The notes under the pieces: model-generated
Told to the model about the DNA's origin: nothing
What the model saw: the letters and a program-made list of their open reading frames with translations, nothing else
Databases searched by the model: none
Made by a program: the position numbers and the translations under genes
Shown: piece by piece, positions 1 through 4,889 of the stretch
How the letters are laid out: each line of letters starts with the position of its first letter
How positions within the stretch are numbered: the stretch's first letter is position 1
Source of the DNA: an uncultured Acidimicrobiales bacterium
Lineage (GTDB): Bacteria; Actinomycetota; Acidimicrobiia; Acidimicrobiales; Iamiaceae
Reading direction: 5' to 3'
Length of the DNA: 10,283 bases
Assembly (NCBI GenBank): GCA_937926025.1
Contig: CALANQ010000222.1
Location: 1 to 10,283 of the forward strand

Positions 1-27
1 CACGACGACCGCTGCGGTGGTGATCAC
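1..27 (-). CDS. Start of a further leftward gene, runs off the left edge
   Basis: Only the first nine codons are in the window. They read M-I-T-T-A-A-V-V-V if the GTG at 27-25 is the start. That GTG overlaps the stop codon of the next gene upstream as GTGA, exactly as at all other junctions in this operon, which is the reason for calling it. The hydrophobic beginning would suit a membrane segment or signal peptide, but nine residues are too few to say. Confidence 0.45.
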
Positions 28-173
28 AGCGTCACCCGCTCTCCGCACCACATCAGCAGGAGCAGCAGCGCCACCCCAGCCATCGACAGCCAGCACAGGA
101 CATCGGAGAGTCGGCCACGGGTGAAGTAGGACGCCACCAGCAGCAGGAGAGAGACGATCAGCAGCAGCGTCAT
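24..173 (-). CDS. 49-residue membrane protein, probably two transmembrane helices
   Basis: The ATG at 173-171 overlaps the stop of the preceding gene as ATGA, and the TGA at 26-24 overlaps the next GTG. The product begins MTLLLIVSLLLLVASYF, a leucine-rich segment of about 14 residues. A short basic and polar stretch (TRGRLSD) follows, then a second hydrophobic stretch at about residues 26-42 containing VALLLLLMW, and a short charged tail. Two hydrophobic segments joined by a positively charged loop suggest a hairpin in the inner membrane with the loop in the cytoplasm. Its place in a phage early operon allows a role such as a small holin-like, superinfection or host-takeover protein, but nothing in the sequence decides this. 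I know no family match. The gene is short, so support rests on the coupled overlaps at both ends and the coherent membrane pattern. Confidence 0.7.
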   Translation of the reverse strand: MTLLLIVSLLLLVASYFTRGRLSDVLCWLSMAGVALLLLLMWCGERVTL

Positions 174-634
174 GCGGCCAGCACCTCCCGTGCCTGACGG
201 AACGTCGCAACCGACGGGTCCGCCATCACCTCGATCATCTGATCCAGGTACGCGATCTCCTTCGACAACGTGTTCCGCTGCGCCGACAACCGCTCCCGGT
301 GGGCGACCAGCTGGGCGCGGTCCATGTCCGCCAACCGCACCTGGGCGAACCCGTCAGCGGTGCGGACCGCCGCGTACACCGGCACCTGCACATCGGTGCC
401 CTTCGGAGTCTTCGTCACCGTCACCTGCCGGCGCCGCCAGTCGCGGGCCAGCACCCCGGCCCCCTTGATGGCGAGCTCCCGGAGGAACGCCCGGGACCAG
501 TCGTGGCCGAACCGCTCGAGGTCTTCGATGTCGTCGACGATCCGGGCGGCGATGTCGCGGGACAGGGTCTCCTCGTCGTGCGCCACCTCGATGATGTCGT
601 CGATGACAGCGTCGTGGTCGGGTGCGAGCTTCAC
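170..634 (-). CDS. Unknown 154-residue protein with C-terminal coiled coil
   Basis: I take the GTG at 634 as the start because it forms the GTGA overlap seen throughout this operon. An in-frame GTG at 667 would add 11 residues and lengthen the overlap for no reason. The product is acidic at the N-terminus (residues 5-45, many D/E, predicted helical). A middle section with WSRAFLRELAIKGAG and WRRRQVTVTKTPKGTD follows and looks like a helix leading to a beta hairpin. The last part (about 104-137) is a charged heptad-like helix, probably a coiled coil for self-association. There is no catalytic motif, signal peptide or membrane segment, so the protein is probably cytoplasmic. The basic patch at 66-79 could touch nucleic acid, but that is a guess. 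I do not recognise the family; short helical proteins of this kind are common in actinophage early regions. Confidence 0.8.
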   Translation of the reverse strand: MKLAPDHDAVIDDIIEVAHDEETLSRDIAARIVDDIEDLERFGHDWSRAFLRELAIKGAGVLARDWRRRQVTVTKTPKGTDVQVPVYAAVRTADGFAQVRLADMDRAQLVAHRERLSAQRNTLSKEIAYLDQMIEVMADPSVATFRQAREVLAA

Positions 635-975
635 GCCGGAACCTCCGGGATCTCGATGGTCGACCACGGCTCGCCGTTCATGGACGCCCGGTCAGCGAGG
701 TCCTGCACGTCCGAGAGGAACTTCCGACCGTCATCGGAGACCGGCCACTCGAAGTCCAAGGCGGCCCAATCGGCACCGTCGGTGGAGAAAGGGCCAGGCA
801 CCCCCCATCCGGCGTCAGCCGCCAACTGGCCGACGACGCAGTGGTGGTCAGGGTTGCCCATGTCCGTGTAGAGGCAGCGACCTTCCCCATCCATCGGGTT
901 GATGGCGTCCGGGTGTGCGGCGATGACCGCTTCCACCATCGGTCGCAGTTCTGCGGGTCCGAGCAGATTCGTCAT
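631..975 (-). CDS. Unknown 114-residue phage-type protein with CxVGQLAxxAGW motif
   Basis: Both ends overlap their neighbours by four bases (ATGA at 975-972, GTGA at 634-631). The N-terminal part has LRPMVEAVIAAHPDAI, then a cysteine (CLYTD) and HHCVVGQLAADAGW. The order helix, HPD, aromatic residues near a cysteine, then C-[IV]-VG-x-x-L is a pattern I associate with a family of small actinophage and actinobacterial proteins of unknown function. The C-terminal half is acidic and rich in tryptophan. The next gene upstream (972-1361) has a similar beginning (VADLIEAHPENF) and a similar motif (CGAVGCIAGW), so the two may be distant tandem paralogues. Cysteines and histidines (HHC) could bind a metal, but spacing alone does not prove it. 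The protein is probably cytoplasmic and its function is unknown. Confidence 0.82.
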   Translation of the reverse strand: MTNLLGPAELRPMVEAVIAAHPDAINPMDGEGRCLYTDMGNPDHHCVVGQLAADAGWGVPGPFSTDGADWAALDFEWPVSDDGRKFLSDVQDLADRASMNGEPWSTIEIPEVPA

Positions 976-1361
976 GCCCGGTCCAGTTCGTCAGCGTGCC
1001 AGCGGAGCAGGAACGCAGCGTCAGGGGCGGCGAGGCCGAAGTCGAAGAACAGGTCCACGGCGTCATCCGGGTCGAGCCCGAGCAGCGGACCTGCGATGTG
1101 CTCCCACATCGCAGCGTCGTTGCACTCGCTCGGGGGCGTCACCGACAGCGTCCAGCCAGCGATGCAGCCGACCGCGCCGCACTCGGCGAGGTCCGGTCGC
1201 GCCCCGTACTCGACCTGGATCTCGATATCGGACGACCGGTCGTCGTTGGCGATGGACGTCGCGAGGTGGTTCATGTCGAAGTTCTCCGGGTGGGCTTCGA
1301 TCAGGTCTGCGACGTACCGGCATCGCTCCGCCTGGGTCATCCCTGCACGTACCAGGCTCAT
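972..1361 (-). CDS. Unknown 129-residue protein of the CGxxxCIAGW type
   Basis: The ATG at 1361 overlaps the upstream stop as ATGA; a second ATG seven codons in is possible but would lose the overlap. The motif ECGAVGCIAGW at about residues 60-70 matches the CGTxxCxAGW signature of short proteins found in many phages and bacteria, whose role is not established as far as I know. In those proteins the motif usually comes after a helix with HPE/HPD and before a segment like LLGLxxDEAxxLF. Here that segment is present as LLGLDPDDAVDLFF at about 93-106. Those three landmarks in order make the family match fairly safe, while the function stays open. No membrane segment or signal peptide is seen. 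It is one cistron of the coupled leftward operon. Confidence 0.84.
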   Translation of the reverse strand: MSLVRAGMTQAERCRYVADLIEAHPENFDMNHLATSIANDDRSSDIEIQVEYGARPDLAECGAVGCIAGWTLSVTPPSECNDAAMWEHIAGPLLGLDPDDAVDLFFDFGLAAPDAAFLLRWHADELDRA

Positions 1362-2206
1362 TGCACGCTCCTCAGTTGGTTGCGGTCCCTCATGGCGTTG
1401 CCGAACCGGTAGGCGGCATCAGCCATGTCGTCGTAGAACGCGGCCCACACCTCGCAGTCAGCGGGGTCCATGACCTCCACGACGCGGGCCGGGTCGTGTT
1501 CGAGCAGCCGGCGGGCGGCGACGATGTCGCGTGCGATCTGCTCGCGTTCGGCTGCGAGTTCGAGTGCAGGGGAGACGGCGGAGGGTGCCGTCTCCCCTGC
1601 GACGGGGTGGGGCGCGGTTTGCCCGGTCCCGTCGTCGGGTGCGGCGGGGCGGGAACCGCCGCCACCCGAGTCCTGTTCCTGACGCTTGCTGCGGTGCCAG
1701 GCGCACAGCCCATCGGCACCCGGTGTGGCAGGGCAGTCGAAGCCGTCGGTGCACTTCGACGGCGCATCCGGTTCCGGTTCGGCAGCCCGGTTGGCCTTCG
1801 CACGGGACACCGCGTTGTACCGCTTGCCGTCGGTGCCGGTGGTGCAGGTGTCCTCTTTGGCGACACCTGATGCTGCGATCGTCCGCTCCACCGTCTTCTT
1901 CGACGCCACTCCGGTGGAGGCGATCGCACGGATCGACAGGCCGGCGTCACGCAGCGACTGGATCGCCTCGTCGCGCTCCTCGCGGGGGAGCTTCAGCTGG
2001 AAGTCACCGAACTCGGCGGCGCAGTACGCATCCCAGTTGGCGTGCCCGAGAGCAGCCCACGCCCGACGTTCGTACGCCTCGATGTAGAGCTCGGTTGCGA
2101 CACCGATGGCGGTCCGGAGCCGGTTGGTGATCCACCGGGCTTCGGTCGGGGTGCACTGGGCGATCAGTTCGCCGGTCTCGGCGTTCACCAAGGTGTCGCC
2201 GCTCAT
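1358..2206 (-). CDS. ParB-like helix-turn-helix DNA-binding protein with a GLCxxH zinc-binding-type motif
   Basis: I place the start at the ATG at 2206, which overlaps the upstream stop as ATGA; a start at 2236 would add ten residues of unlikely sequence. The product has 282 residues. Residues 21-75 are helical with several tryptophans (WDAYCAAEFGDFQL). Residues 77-112 form a clear HTH: REERDEAIQSLRDAGLS, then IRAIASTGVASKKTVERTI. It is followed by TGTDGKRYN (123-131), a linker often seen right after this type of HTH in actinobacterial phage and plasmid proteins. Residues 152-171 (C152, C158, C168, H171, with GLCAWH) resemble the zinc-binding CxxxxC...GLCxxH element known from some phage nucleases. 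A Gly/Pro/Ala-rich linker follows at 180-213, then a helical C-terminal domain. It probably binds element DNA for gene control or partition/replication; which of these cannot be told. Confidence 0.85.
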   Translation of the reverse strand: MSGDTLVNAETGELIAQCTPTEARWITNRLRTAIGVATELYIEAYERRAWAALGHANWDAYCAAEFGDFQLKLPREERDEAIQSLRDAGLSIRAIASTGVASKKTVERTIAASGVAKEDTCTTGTDGKRYNAVSRAKANRAAEPEPDAPSKCTDGFDCPATPGADGLCAWHRSKRQEQDSGGGGSRPAAPDDGTGQTAPHPVAGETAPSAVSPALELAAEREQIARDIVAARRLLEHDPARVVEVMDPADCEVWAAFYDDMADAAYRFGNAMRDRNQLRSVQ

Positions 2207-3489
2207 CCCTGCCCCCGATCCGAGCGCGGGCGGCAAATCACGCGGCGGTCAGGCATGCCCATCCGGTCAGCGGGCCACCAATCGCCGGGGTGGCCTTCGC
2301 ACTCCCATTGGGACGAGTCGTCCAGCTTGTTCGGAGCGCAGACGATCTCGCCGGGGTTGAGACCGCACGCGACTTCTACCGAGCGGAGCCGTGCAGCTGC
2401 GTCGATCCAGTCGGCAACATTGTGGAGGAAGGCGCCGGTGTCGTTTTTGATCGGGAACATGCGGCGGAGCCGCGCCGTGTCGGGCGGGGCGATCCGCCAG
2501 AGCGCCGCCAAACCTTCAGACGATCCCCACTTCGGCGGCGGGGTCGGCTCCGAAGGCACGGGCTCCATGACGATGGCAAACGGGTCGGCGGGCATCAGCG
2601 CAGCGATGACCGCCAGCCGTGCGGACGGTTGGTCGCTGAACCGGCAGACGGCACAGCAGCCGTCGTAGGCGTGGTCAGCGTGGGCGGTGCGAGGCTCGTC
2701 CAGGCCGGGCCGCAGCCAGCCGACCCGTAGGGCGTCGATCGCCCGCACCTTGGCCTCTACGTACGCGTGACGGGCCTGCCCGGCGAGAGCCGTGTGGCCG
2801 AACCGGAAGGCCCGCATGTCGCAGTCGCCCTTGTGTCCGTCCGGCAGCACGCAGAGGTCCGGAAGTGGGCCTTCCGGCTCGGCGGCGTTGGCCATGCGTT
2901 GCAGCACGTCGTCCCAGTCGTTCGGGTGCCCGCCCCAGGCAGTCACCCGGTAGCCCCAGCCTCCCGGATCGACGTGGGTCAGGATCGCTTCCAGATCCCC
3001 GAAGGCGTCCCGTTCGCCGGATGCCGGGACCGGTCGGTCTGCGCCGAGCGCGTCGTCGGCCACGCATGCGTCGCACCACTGGGAGGCGTGATCTTCACCG
3101 TGCAGGGTGCGACCGCTGCCCGCGCTTCGGCACGTCCGGTTGCCGGTGTAGTTCTCGCAGCGGTTGATGCCGCCGCGCTCAGCGATCAGGTTCAGTGCCA
3201 GCCGGTGACGAACCGAGTTCGGGGCAGTCGCTAGCTCGGAGTCCATGCCGCAATCGCACTCCCGGCAACCAGCGCCCTTCGACGCCTTCCGGTGGTCGGC
3301 CAGCCCGTGGATACAGTCGGGGCAGGAGCGCTCCACGCAGCCGTTGCCGTCGGCGCAGATGAAGCCCTCGCCGCGCTCGGAGTCGCCAGCGAACACCACC
3401 GAGCCTCTCCGCCCGCACCGCTCGCAATAGCCCTCGATCTTGCCGAAGCCTTGGAACTCGTTCAGCGGCACTTGCCGCTCGCCGCTCAC
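2203..3489 (-). CDS. 428-residue cysteine-rich multi-motif protein, probably zinc-binding
   Basis: The start is GTG at 3489, overlapping the upstream stop as GTGA, and the stop overlaps the next ATG. The protein has about 22 cysteines, mostly in pairs: CERC (22-25), C45/C51, CPDC (56-59), CRECDC (75-80), C111/C120, CDAC (139-142), C213/C223, CCAVC (278-282), and C375, C384, C397 and C419. Two stretches are recognisable as modules that recur in actinophage proteins: CENYTG...C...WCDACVADDAL at 111-147, and the CxLPxGHxGDC element at 213-223. The first resembles a zinc ribbon. The middle contains WGYRVTAWGGHPNDWDD (178-194). The arrangement suggests several small zinc-stabilised domains joined in one chain rather than one enzyme; I see no catalytic motif. 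There is no signal peptide, so it is cytoplasmic. Nucleic-acid or protein binding is likely, and the function is unknown. Confidence 0.82.
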   Translation of the reverse strand: MSGERQVPLNEFQGFGKIEGYCERCGRRGSVVFAGDSERGEGFICADGNGCVERSCPDCIHGLADHRKASKGAGCRECDCGMDSELATAPNSVRHRLALNLIAERGGINRCENYTGNRTCRSAGSGRTLHGEDHASQWCDACVADDALGADRPVPASGERDAFGDLEAILTHVDPGGWGYRVTAWGGHPNDWDDVLQRMANAAEPEGPLPDLCVLPDGHKGDCDMRAFRFGHTALAGQARHAYVEAKVRAIDALRVGWLRPGLDEPRTAHADHAYDGCCAVCRFSDQPSARLAVIAALMPADPFAIVMEPVPSEPTPPPKWGSSEGLAALWRIAPPDTARLRRMFPIKNDTGAFLHNVADWIDAAARLRSVEVACGLNPGEIVCAPNKLDDSSQWECEGHPGDWWPADRMGMPDRRVICRPRSDRGQG

Positions 3490-3716
3490 GATTCACCCCC
3501 AGCGATCAGCGGGGACGAACCGTCGCGGAGGGCATCGAGGAACGCCACCACCTGGTCGTCGTCGACCTGCTGGTTCCGACGCCACGCCAGGAACAGAATG
3601 TCGCCAGCGATGCCCCGTTCGGCTTCCCGGTCGGACGAGTACTCGCCCGCTGCGACCGCGTCTCGGCCACAGGTGGTGCGGTCTGCGATGTCGTTCGCCC
3701 GCCTGGTGAGGCTCAC
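3486..3716 (-). CDS. Unknown 76-residue helical protein
   Basis: The GTG at 3716 and the TGA at 3486 each form a GTGA overlap with a neighbour. The product is hydrophilic, with a basic start (SLTRRANDIADRTTCGRD) and an acidic amphipathic helix near the end (VDDDQVVAFLDALRDG). One stretch in the middle, GDILFLAWRRNQQ, is apolar but too short for a membrane span. No known domain is apparent. The gene is real on the grounds of coupled overlaps and intact frame. Its function is unknown; small acidic helical proteins in such operons may act as inhibitors or adaptors, but nothing here shows it. Confidence 0.75.
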   Translation of the reverse strand: MSLTRRANDIADRTTCGRDAVAAGEYSSDREAERGIAGDILFLAWRRNQQVDDDQVVAFLDALRDGSSPLIAGGES

Positions 3717-4051
3717 CCTTCTGCTCCCTCAGGAGTGGGGGTGGACTCGGCGTTCCGTGCGGAGATGATCGCGGTCTGCAGGTGGTCGGGCAGGCACTCG
3801 AGCTGATCGGCGGGGACGTGGATCGTCCAGCGCAACCGATGACCGGCTTCGTCGCCACCCTCGATCGACACCCCGCCGTCGGCGTGGCTGAGCATGTAGG
3901 ACCAGTTCGCCGCGAGACCGACCGCTGTGCGTACCTGGTTGGCGGAGCGCGGGTGGAGGTCGCAGTGTTCGGCGGCGTACACCGAGAAGTGTCCGTCGTA
4001 GCCGATGCGGTCGAGCTGGTCGAGGTTGGCGCGTGCCGCGGTGGGGCTCAC
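3713..4051 (-). CDS. Unknown 112-residue protein with STPTPE tail
   Basis: The start is GTG at 4051 in a GTGA overlap. The product has an N-terminal helix (SPTAARANLDQLDRIGYDG), a middle part with LHPRSANQVRTAVGLAANW, then beta-strand-like sequence (RLRWTIHVPADQLECL) and a short tail STPTPEGAEG. It has no membrane segment and no motif that I recognise. The tail is notable: it shares STPTPE with the end of the gene immediately upstream, and the DNA behind it is a 17-base exact repeat (3730-3746 and 4071-4087). The tail is therefore likely to have been gained by duplication or to be a shared disordered extension. The protein is probably cytoplasmic. Confidence 0.76.
   Translation of the reverse strand: MSPTAARANLDQLDRIGYDGHFSVYAAEHCDLHPRSANQVRTAVGLAANWSYMLSHADGGVSIEGGDEAGHRLRWTIHVPADQLECLPDHLQTAIISARNAESTPTPEGAEG
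3730..3746 (+). repeat. 17-base direct repeat, copy 1
   Basis: The plus-strand sequence CAGGAGTGGGGGTGGAC is identical to the copy at 4071-4087. It lies inside the last codons of the 3713-4051 gene and, read on the minus strand, encodes STPTP. Copies start 341 bases apart, one at the 3' end of each of two consecutive genes. Confidence 0.9.
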
Positions 4052-4284
4052 TGCCCCACCCCCTCGGGTTCAGGAGTGGGGGTGGACGGGTCGGCCTTGG
4101 CGATTCCGAGGGCGTCGCACCAGCGGTGCACCGTGGCGGCCGAGACGGTGACGGAGTGCTGGGAACGCAGGCGGAAGGTGATCTCCTCGAGCGACAGGCC
4201 CGCGCCTCGCCAGTCTCGGAGCAGTCCTTCGAGCTTGCCGTCCAGCGCCCTGTCGTGGAGGGGGAAGGTGGAAGGTTGTGCCAT
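4048..4284 (-). CDS. Small HTH protein, first gene of the leftward operon (Cro-like position)
   Basis: The product has 78 residues from the ATG at 4284. A TTG eight codons upstream lies inside the palindromic operator, so it is not a convincing start. Residues 15-60 contain LEGLLRDWRGAGLSLEEITFRLR and then VTVSAATVHRWCDALGI. This is a helix-turn-helix of the type in which the recognition helix follows VSxxTVxRW, common in phage and transposon-linked proteins. The C-terminal tail (ADPSTPTPEPEGVGQ) is likely disordered. There is no clear Shine-Dalgarno sequence; the start is only a few bases from the predicted transcript start, so translation may be leaderless. Its place next to the divergent control region and opposite the repressor-like gene suggests a Cro- or excisionase-like regulator of the switch, which is inference. 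Confidence 0.83.
   Translation of the reverse strand: MAQPSTFPLHDRALDGKLEGLLRDWRGAGLSLEEITFRLRSQHSVTVSAATVHRWCDALGIAKADPSTPTPEPEGVGQ
4071..4087 (+). repeat. 17-base direct repeat, copy 2
   Basis: Identical to 3730-3746. It lies in the last codons of the small HTH gene (4048-4284) and encodes the same STPTP tail. Flanking bases are also partly alike (CTC before, TCGGC after), so the original duplication may have been somewhat longer. Confidence 0.9.
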
Positions 4285-4287
4285 GAT

Positions 4288-4306
4288 GCGTTGCAGTTTG
4301 CAACGC
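4288..4306. promoter_or_regulatory. Operator candidate: 19-base perfect inverted repeat
   Basis: GCGTTGCA-GTT-TGCAACGC has 8-base arms with no mismatch and a 3-base centre. It covers the likely -10 region and transcript start of the leftward promoter and ends 3 bases before the ATG of the small HTH gene. A repressor bound here would block the leftward operon. Which of the two HTH proteins binds is unknown. Confidence 0.75.
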
Positions 4307-4324
4307 AAATTGCGAGACCGTCAA
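4295..4324 (-). promoter_or_regulatory. Leftward early promoter candidate
   Basis: On the minus strand TTGACG (4324-4319) is one base from the consensus -35 box. Eighteen bases further is CAAACT (4300-4295), a poor -10 match that keeps the important second A and last T. The transcript would begin at about 4288, almost at the ATG at 4284, giving a nearly leaderless message. Confidence 0.5.
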
Positions 4325-4331
4325 GATCCAT

Positions 4332-4355
4332 ATTGCAATTCATTGTGCAATGCAC
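4332..4355. promoter_or_regulatory. Operator candidate: clustered TTGCA/TGCAA dyads in the rightward promoter
   Basis: ATTGCAAT (4332-4339) is a perfect 8-base palindrome. Directly after it CATTG-TG-CAATG (4341-4352) and the overlapping GTGCA-A-TGCAC (4345-4355) form further dyads. The outer words ATTGCA (4332-4337) and TGCAAT (4346-4351) also pair across 8 bases. The half-site is the same as in the dyad at 4288-4306, which makes a shared binding protein likely. Confidence 0.6.
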
Positions 4356-4361
4356 TAGAAA
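4333..4361 (+). promoter_or_regulatory. Rightward promoter candidate for the repressor-like gene
   Basis: TTGCAA at 4333-4338 (four of six bases of the -35 consensus) is followed after exactly 17 bases by TAGAAA at 4356-4361. The expected transcript start falls at or next to the ATG at 4369, so the message would be leaderless, as is common in high-GC Actinomycetota. The -35 box is part of the palindrome ATTGCAAT and the spacer holds another dyad, which suggests self-regulation. Confidence 0.52.
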
Positions 4362-4368
4362 TACGTCC

Positions 4369-4683
4369 ATGACCAGCGCCAACGAGTTCCCCACCAAGCT
4401 GCGCAACCGGCGGACCATGCACGGCACCACCCAGGCGGAAGGCGACTACTCCCTCGCCGACCTCCGCGACGACCTCATCGCCACCGGCATCCCCCGCCGG
4501 TACGTCCCGAGCGTGTCGACCCTCTCCCGAATGGAGACCGGCAAGGTCCCCGAATCGAAGGTCGACGCCATCGTCATCTACGGCATGGCCCGGGTCTACA
4601 GCTGCGGCGTCTCCGAACTGTCAGAGGCAGCCGCAAACGAGCTGGACACCATGCGTGACCTGCTCGAACATGCCTGGCCATGA
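4369..4683 (+). CDS. Phage-type repressor-like HTH protein (XRE-like), 104 residues
   Basis: The start is ATG at 4369, next to the predicted transcript start; the frame stays open further upstream only by running through the control region. After a basic N-terminus (TKLRNRRTMHGTTQAEG) comes an HTH-like section: YSLADLRDDLIATGI (27-41), then VSTLSRMETGKVPESKVDAIV (49-69), with TLSRMETGKVP as a typical Cro/C1-type recognition-helix signature. The C-terminal part (75-103) is an acidic helix that may serve for dimer formation. It lacks the peptidase-like C-terminal domain of lambda-type CI, so RecA-driven self-cleavage is not expected. Opposite orientation to the early operon and shared dyads make it the likely immunity repressor, presumably acting as a dimer on 4285-4368. 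The stop overlaps the next ATG as ATGA. Confidence 0.82.
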   Translation: MTSANEFPTKLRNRRTMHGTTQAEGDYSLADLRDDLIATGIPRRYVPSVSTLSRMETGKVPESKVDAIVIYGMARVYSCGVSELSEAAANELDTMRDLLEHAWP

Positions 4684-4889
4684 ACTACTGCGCCGGCTGG
4701 ATCCGCCAGCAGGAGAACCAGCAGCTCGGCATCCCGGTGGAGGTGGCCCGCACGTTCGCCCCGCGCCTGCGGGAGCTGTGCGGCTTCGGCGTGTACTCCG
4801 GGCTGATCGGCCACATCGACCGCCGCTCCCCCGCCGACGTGGTGCTGGGCGAGGCGGACTCCGACGGCGGGATGGTGTGGGATGTCTGA
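4680..4889 (+). CDS. Orphan 69-residue reading frame at the element/host junction
   Basis: The ATG at 4680 overlaps the repressor-like stop as ATGA, and its own TGA (4887-4889) overlaps the serine hydrolase start by 8 bases. Nearly every codon ends in G or C, as in the host genes to the right and unlike the looser usage of the gene to the left. The frame is open upstream only to 4659. The product begins MNYCAGWIRQQENQQL, continues EVARTFAPRLRELCGFG and ends in an acidic tail (GEADSDGGMVWDV). I recognise no domain. There are two readings. It may be a small partner of the repressor, coupled to it. Or it may be the 3' end of a host gene that once formed an operon with the hydrolase and was cut by element insertion. 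The codon use favours the second; the ATGA overlap favours the first. Confidence 0.6.
   Translation: MNYCAGWIRQQENQQLGIPVEVARTFAPRLRELCGFGVYSGLIGHIDRRSPADVVLGEADSDGGMVWDV

Larger units (their letters stand above)
4285..4368. promoter_or_regulatory. Divergent control region of the phage-type switch
   Basis: This 84-base gap between two HTH genes is distinctly more AT-rich than its surroundings and is filled with TTGCA/TGCAA words arranged as dyads: 4288-4306 (8-base arms), 4304-4314 (CGCAA-A-TTGCG), 4332-4339 (ATTGCAAT) and 4341-4352 (CATTG-TG-CAATG). A promoter-like pair can be drawn in each direction, and each overlaps a dyad. The layout fits two mutually repressing regulators of a temperate phage, where both HTH products may bind the same half-site. 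Binding itself is inferred. Confidence 0.72.
1..4683. mobile_element. Early/regulatory arm of a prophage-like integrated element (left end outside window)
   Basis: Small, mostly unknown genes are packed end to end on the minus strand and face a repressor-like gene across a short divergent control region. This is the usual layout of the immunity and early region of a temperate actinophage. Several products carry motifs I associate with actinophage or integrative-element proteins: CxxVGCIAGW, an HTH followed by TGTDGKRYN, and CEN...WCDACVADDAL. Codon use is looser at the third position than in the genes after 4690. The right limit near 4680 is inferred from that change and from gene content; I saw no att repeat, integrase or structural gene. 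An integrative conjugative element or integrated plasmid is a possible alternative. Confidence 0.65.

Noticed and set aside
622..1473. Plus-strand frames across the leftward operon
   Set aside because: They are Arg/Ser/Pro-rich, have no start signals, and conflict with a chain of genes joined by exact 4-base overlaps.
4369..4889. Toxin-antitoxin pair made of the HTH gene and the following 69-residue frame
   Set aside because: The ATGA coupling and HTH gene fit, but the small product has no toxin fold that I can recognise, its codon use is host-like, and the HTH gene sits opposite an early operon as a phage repressor would.
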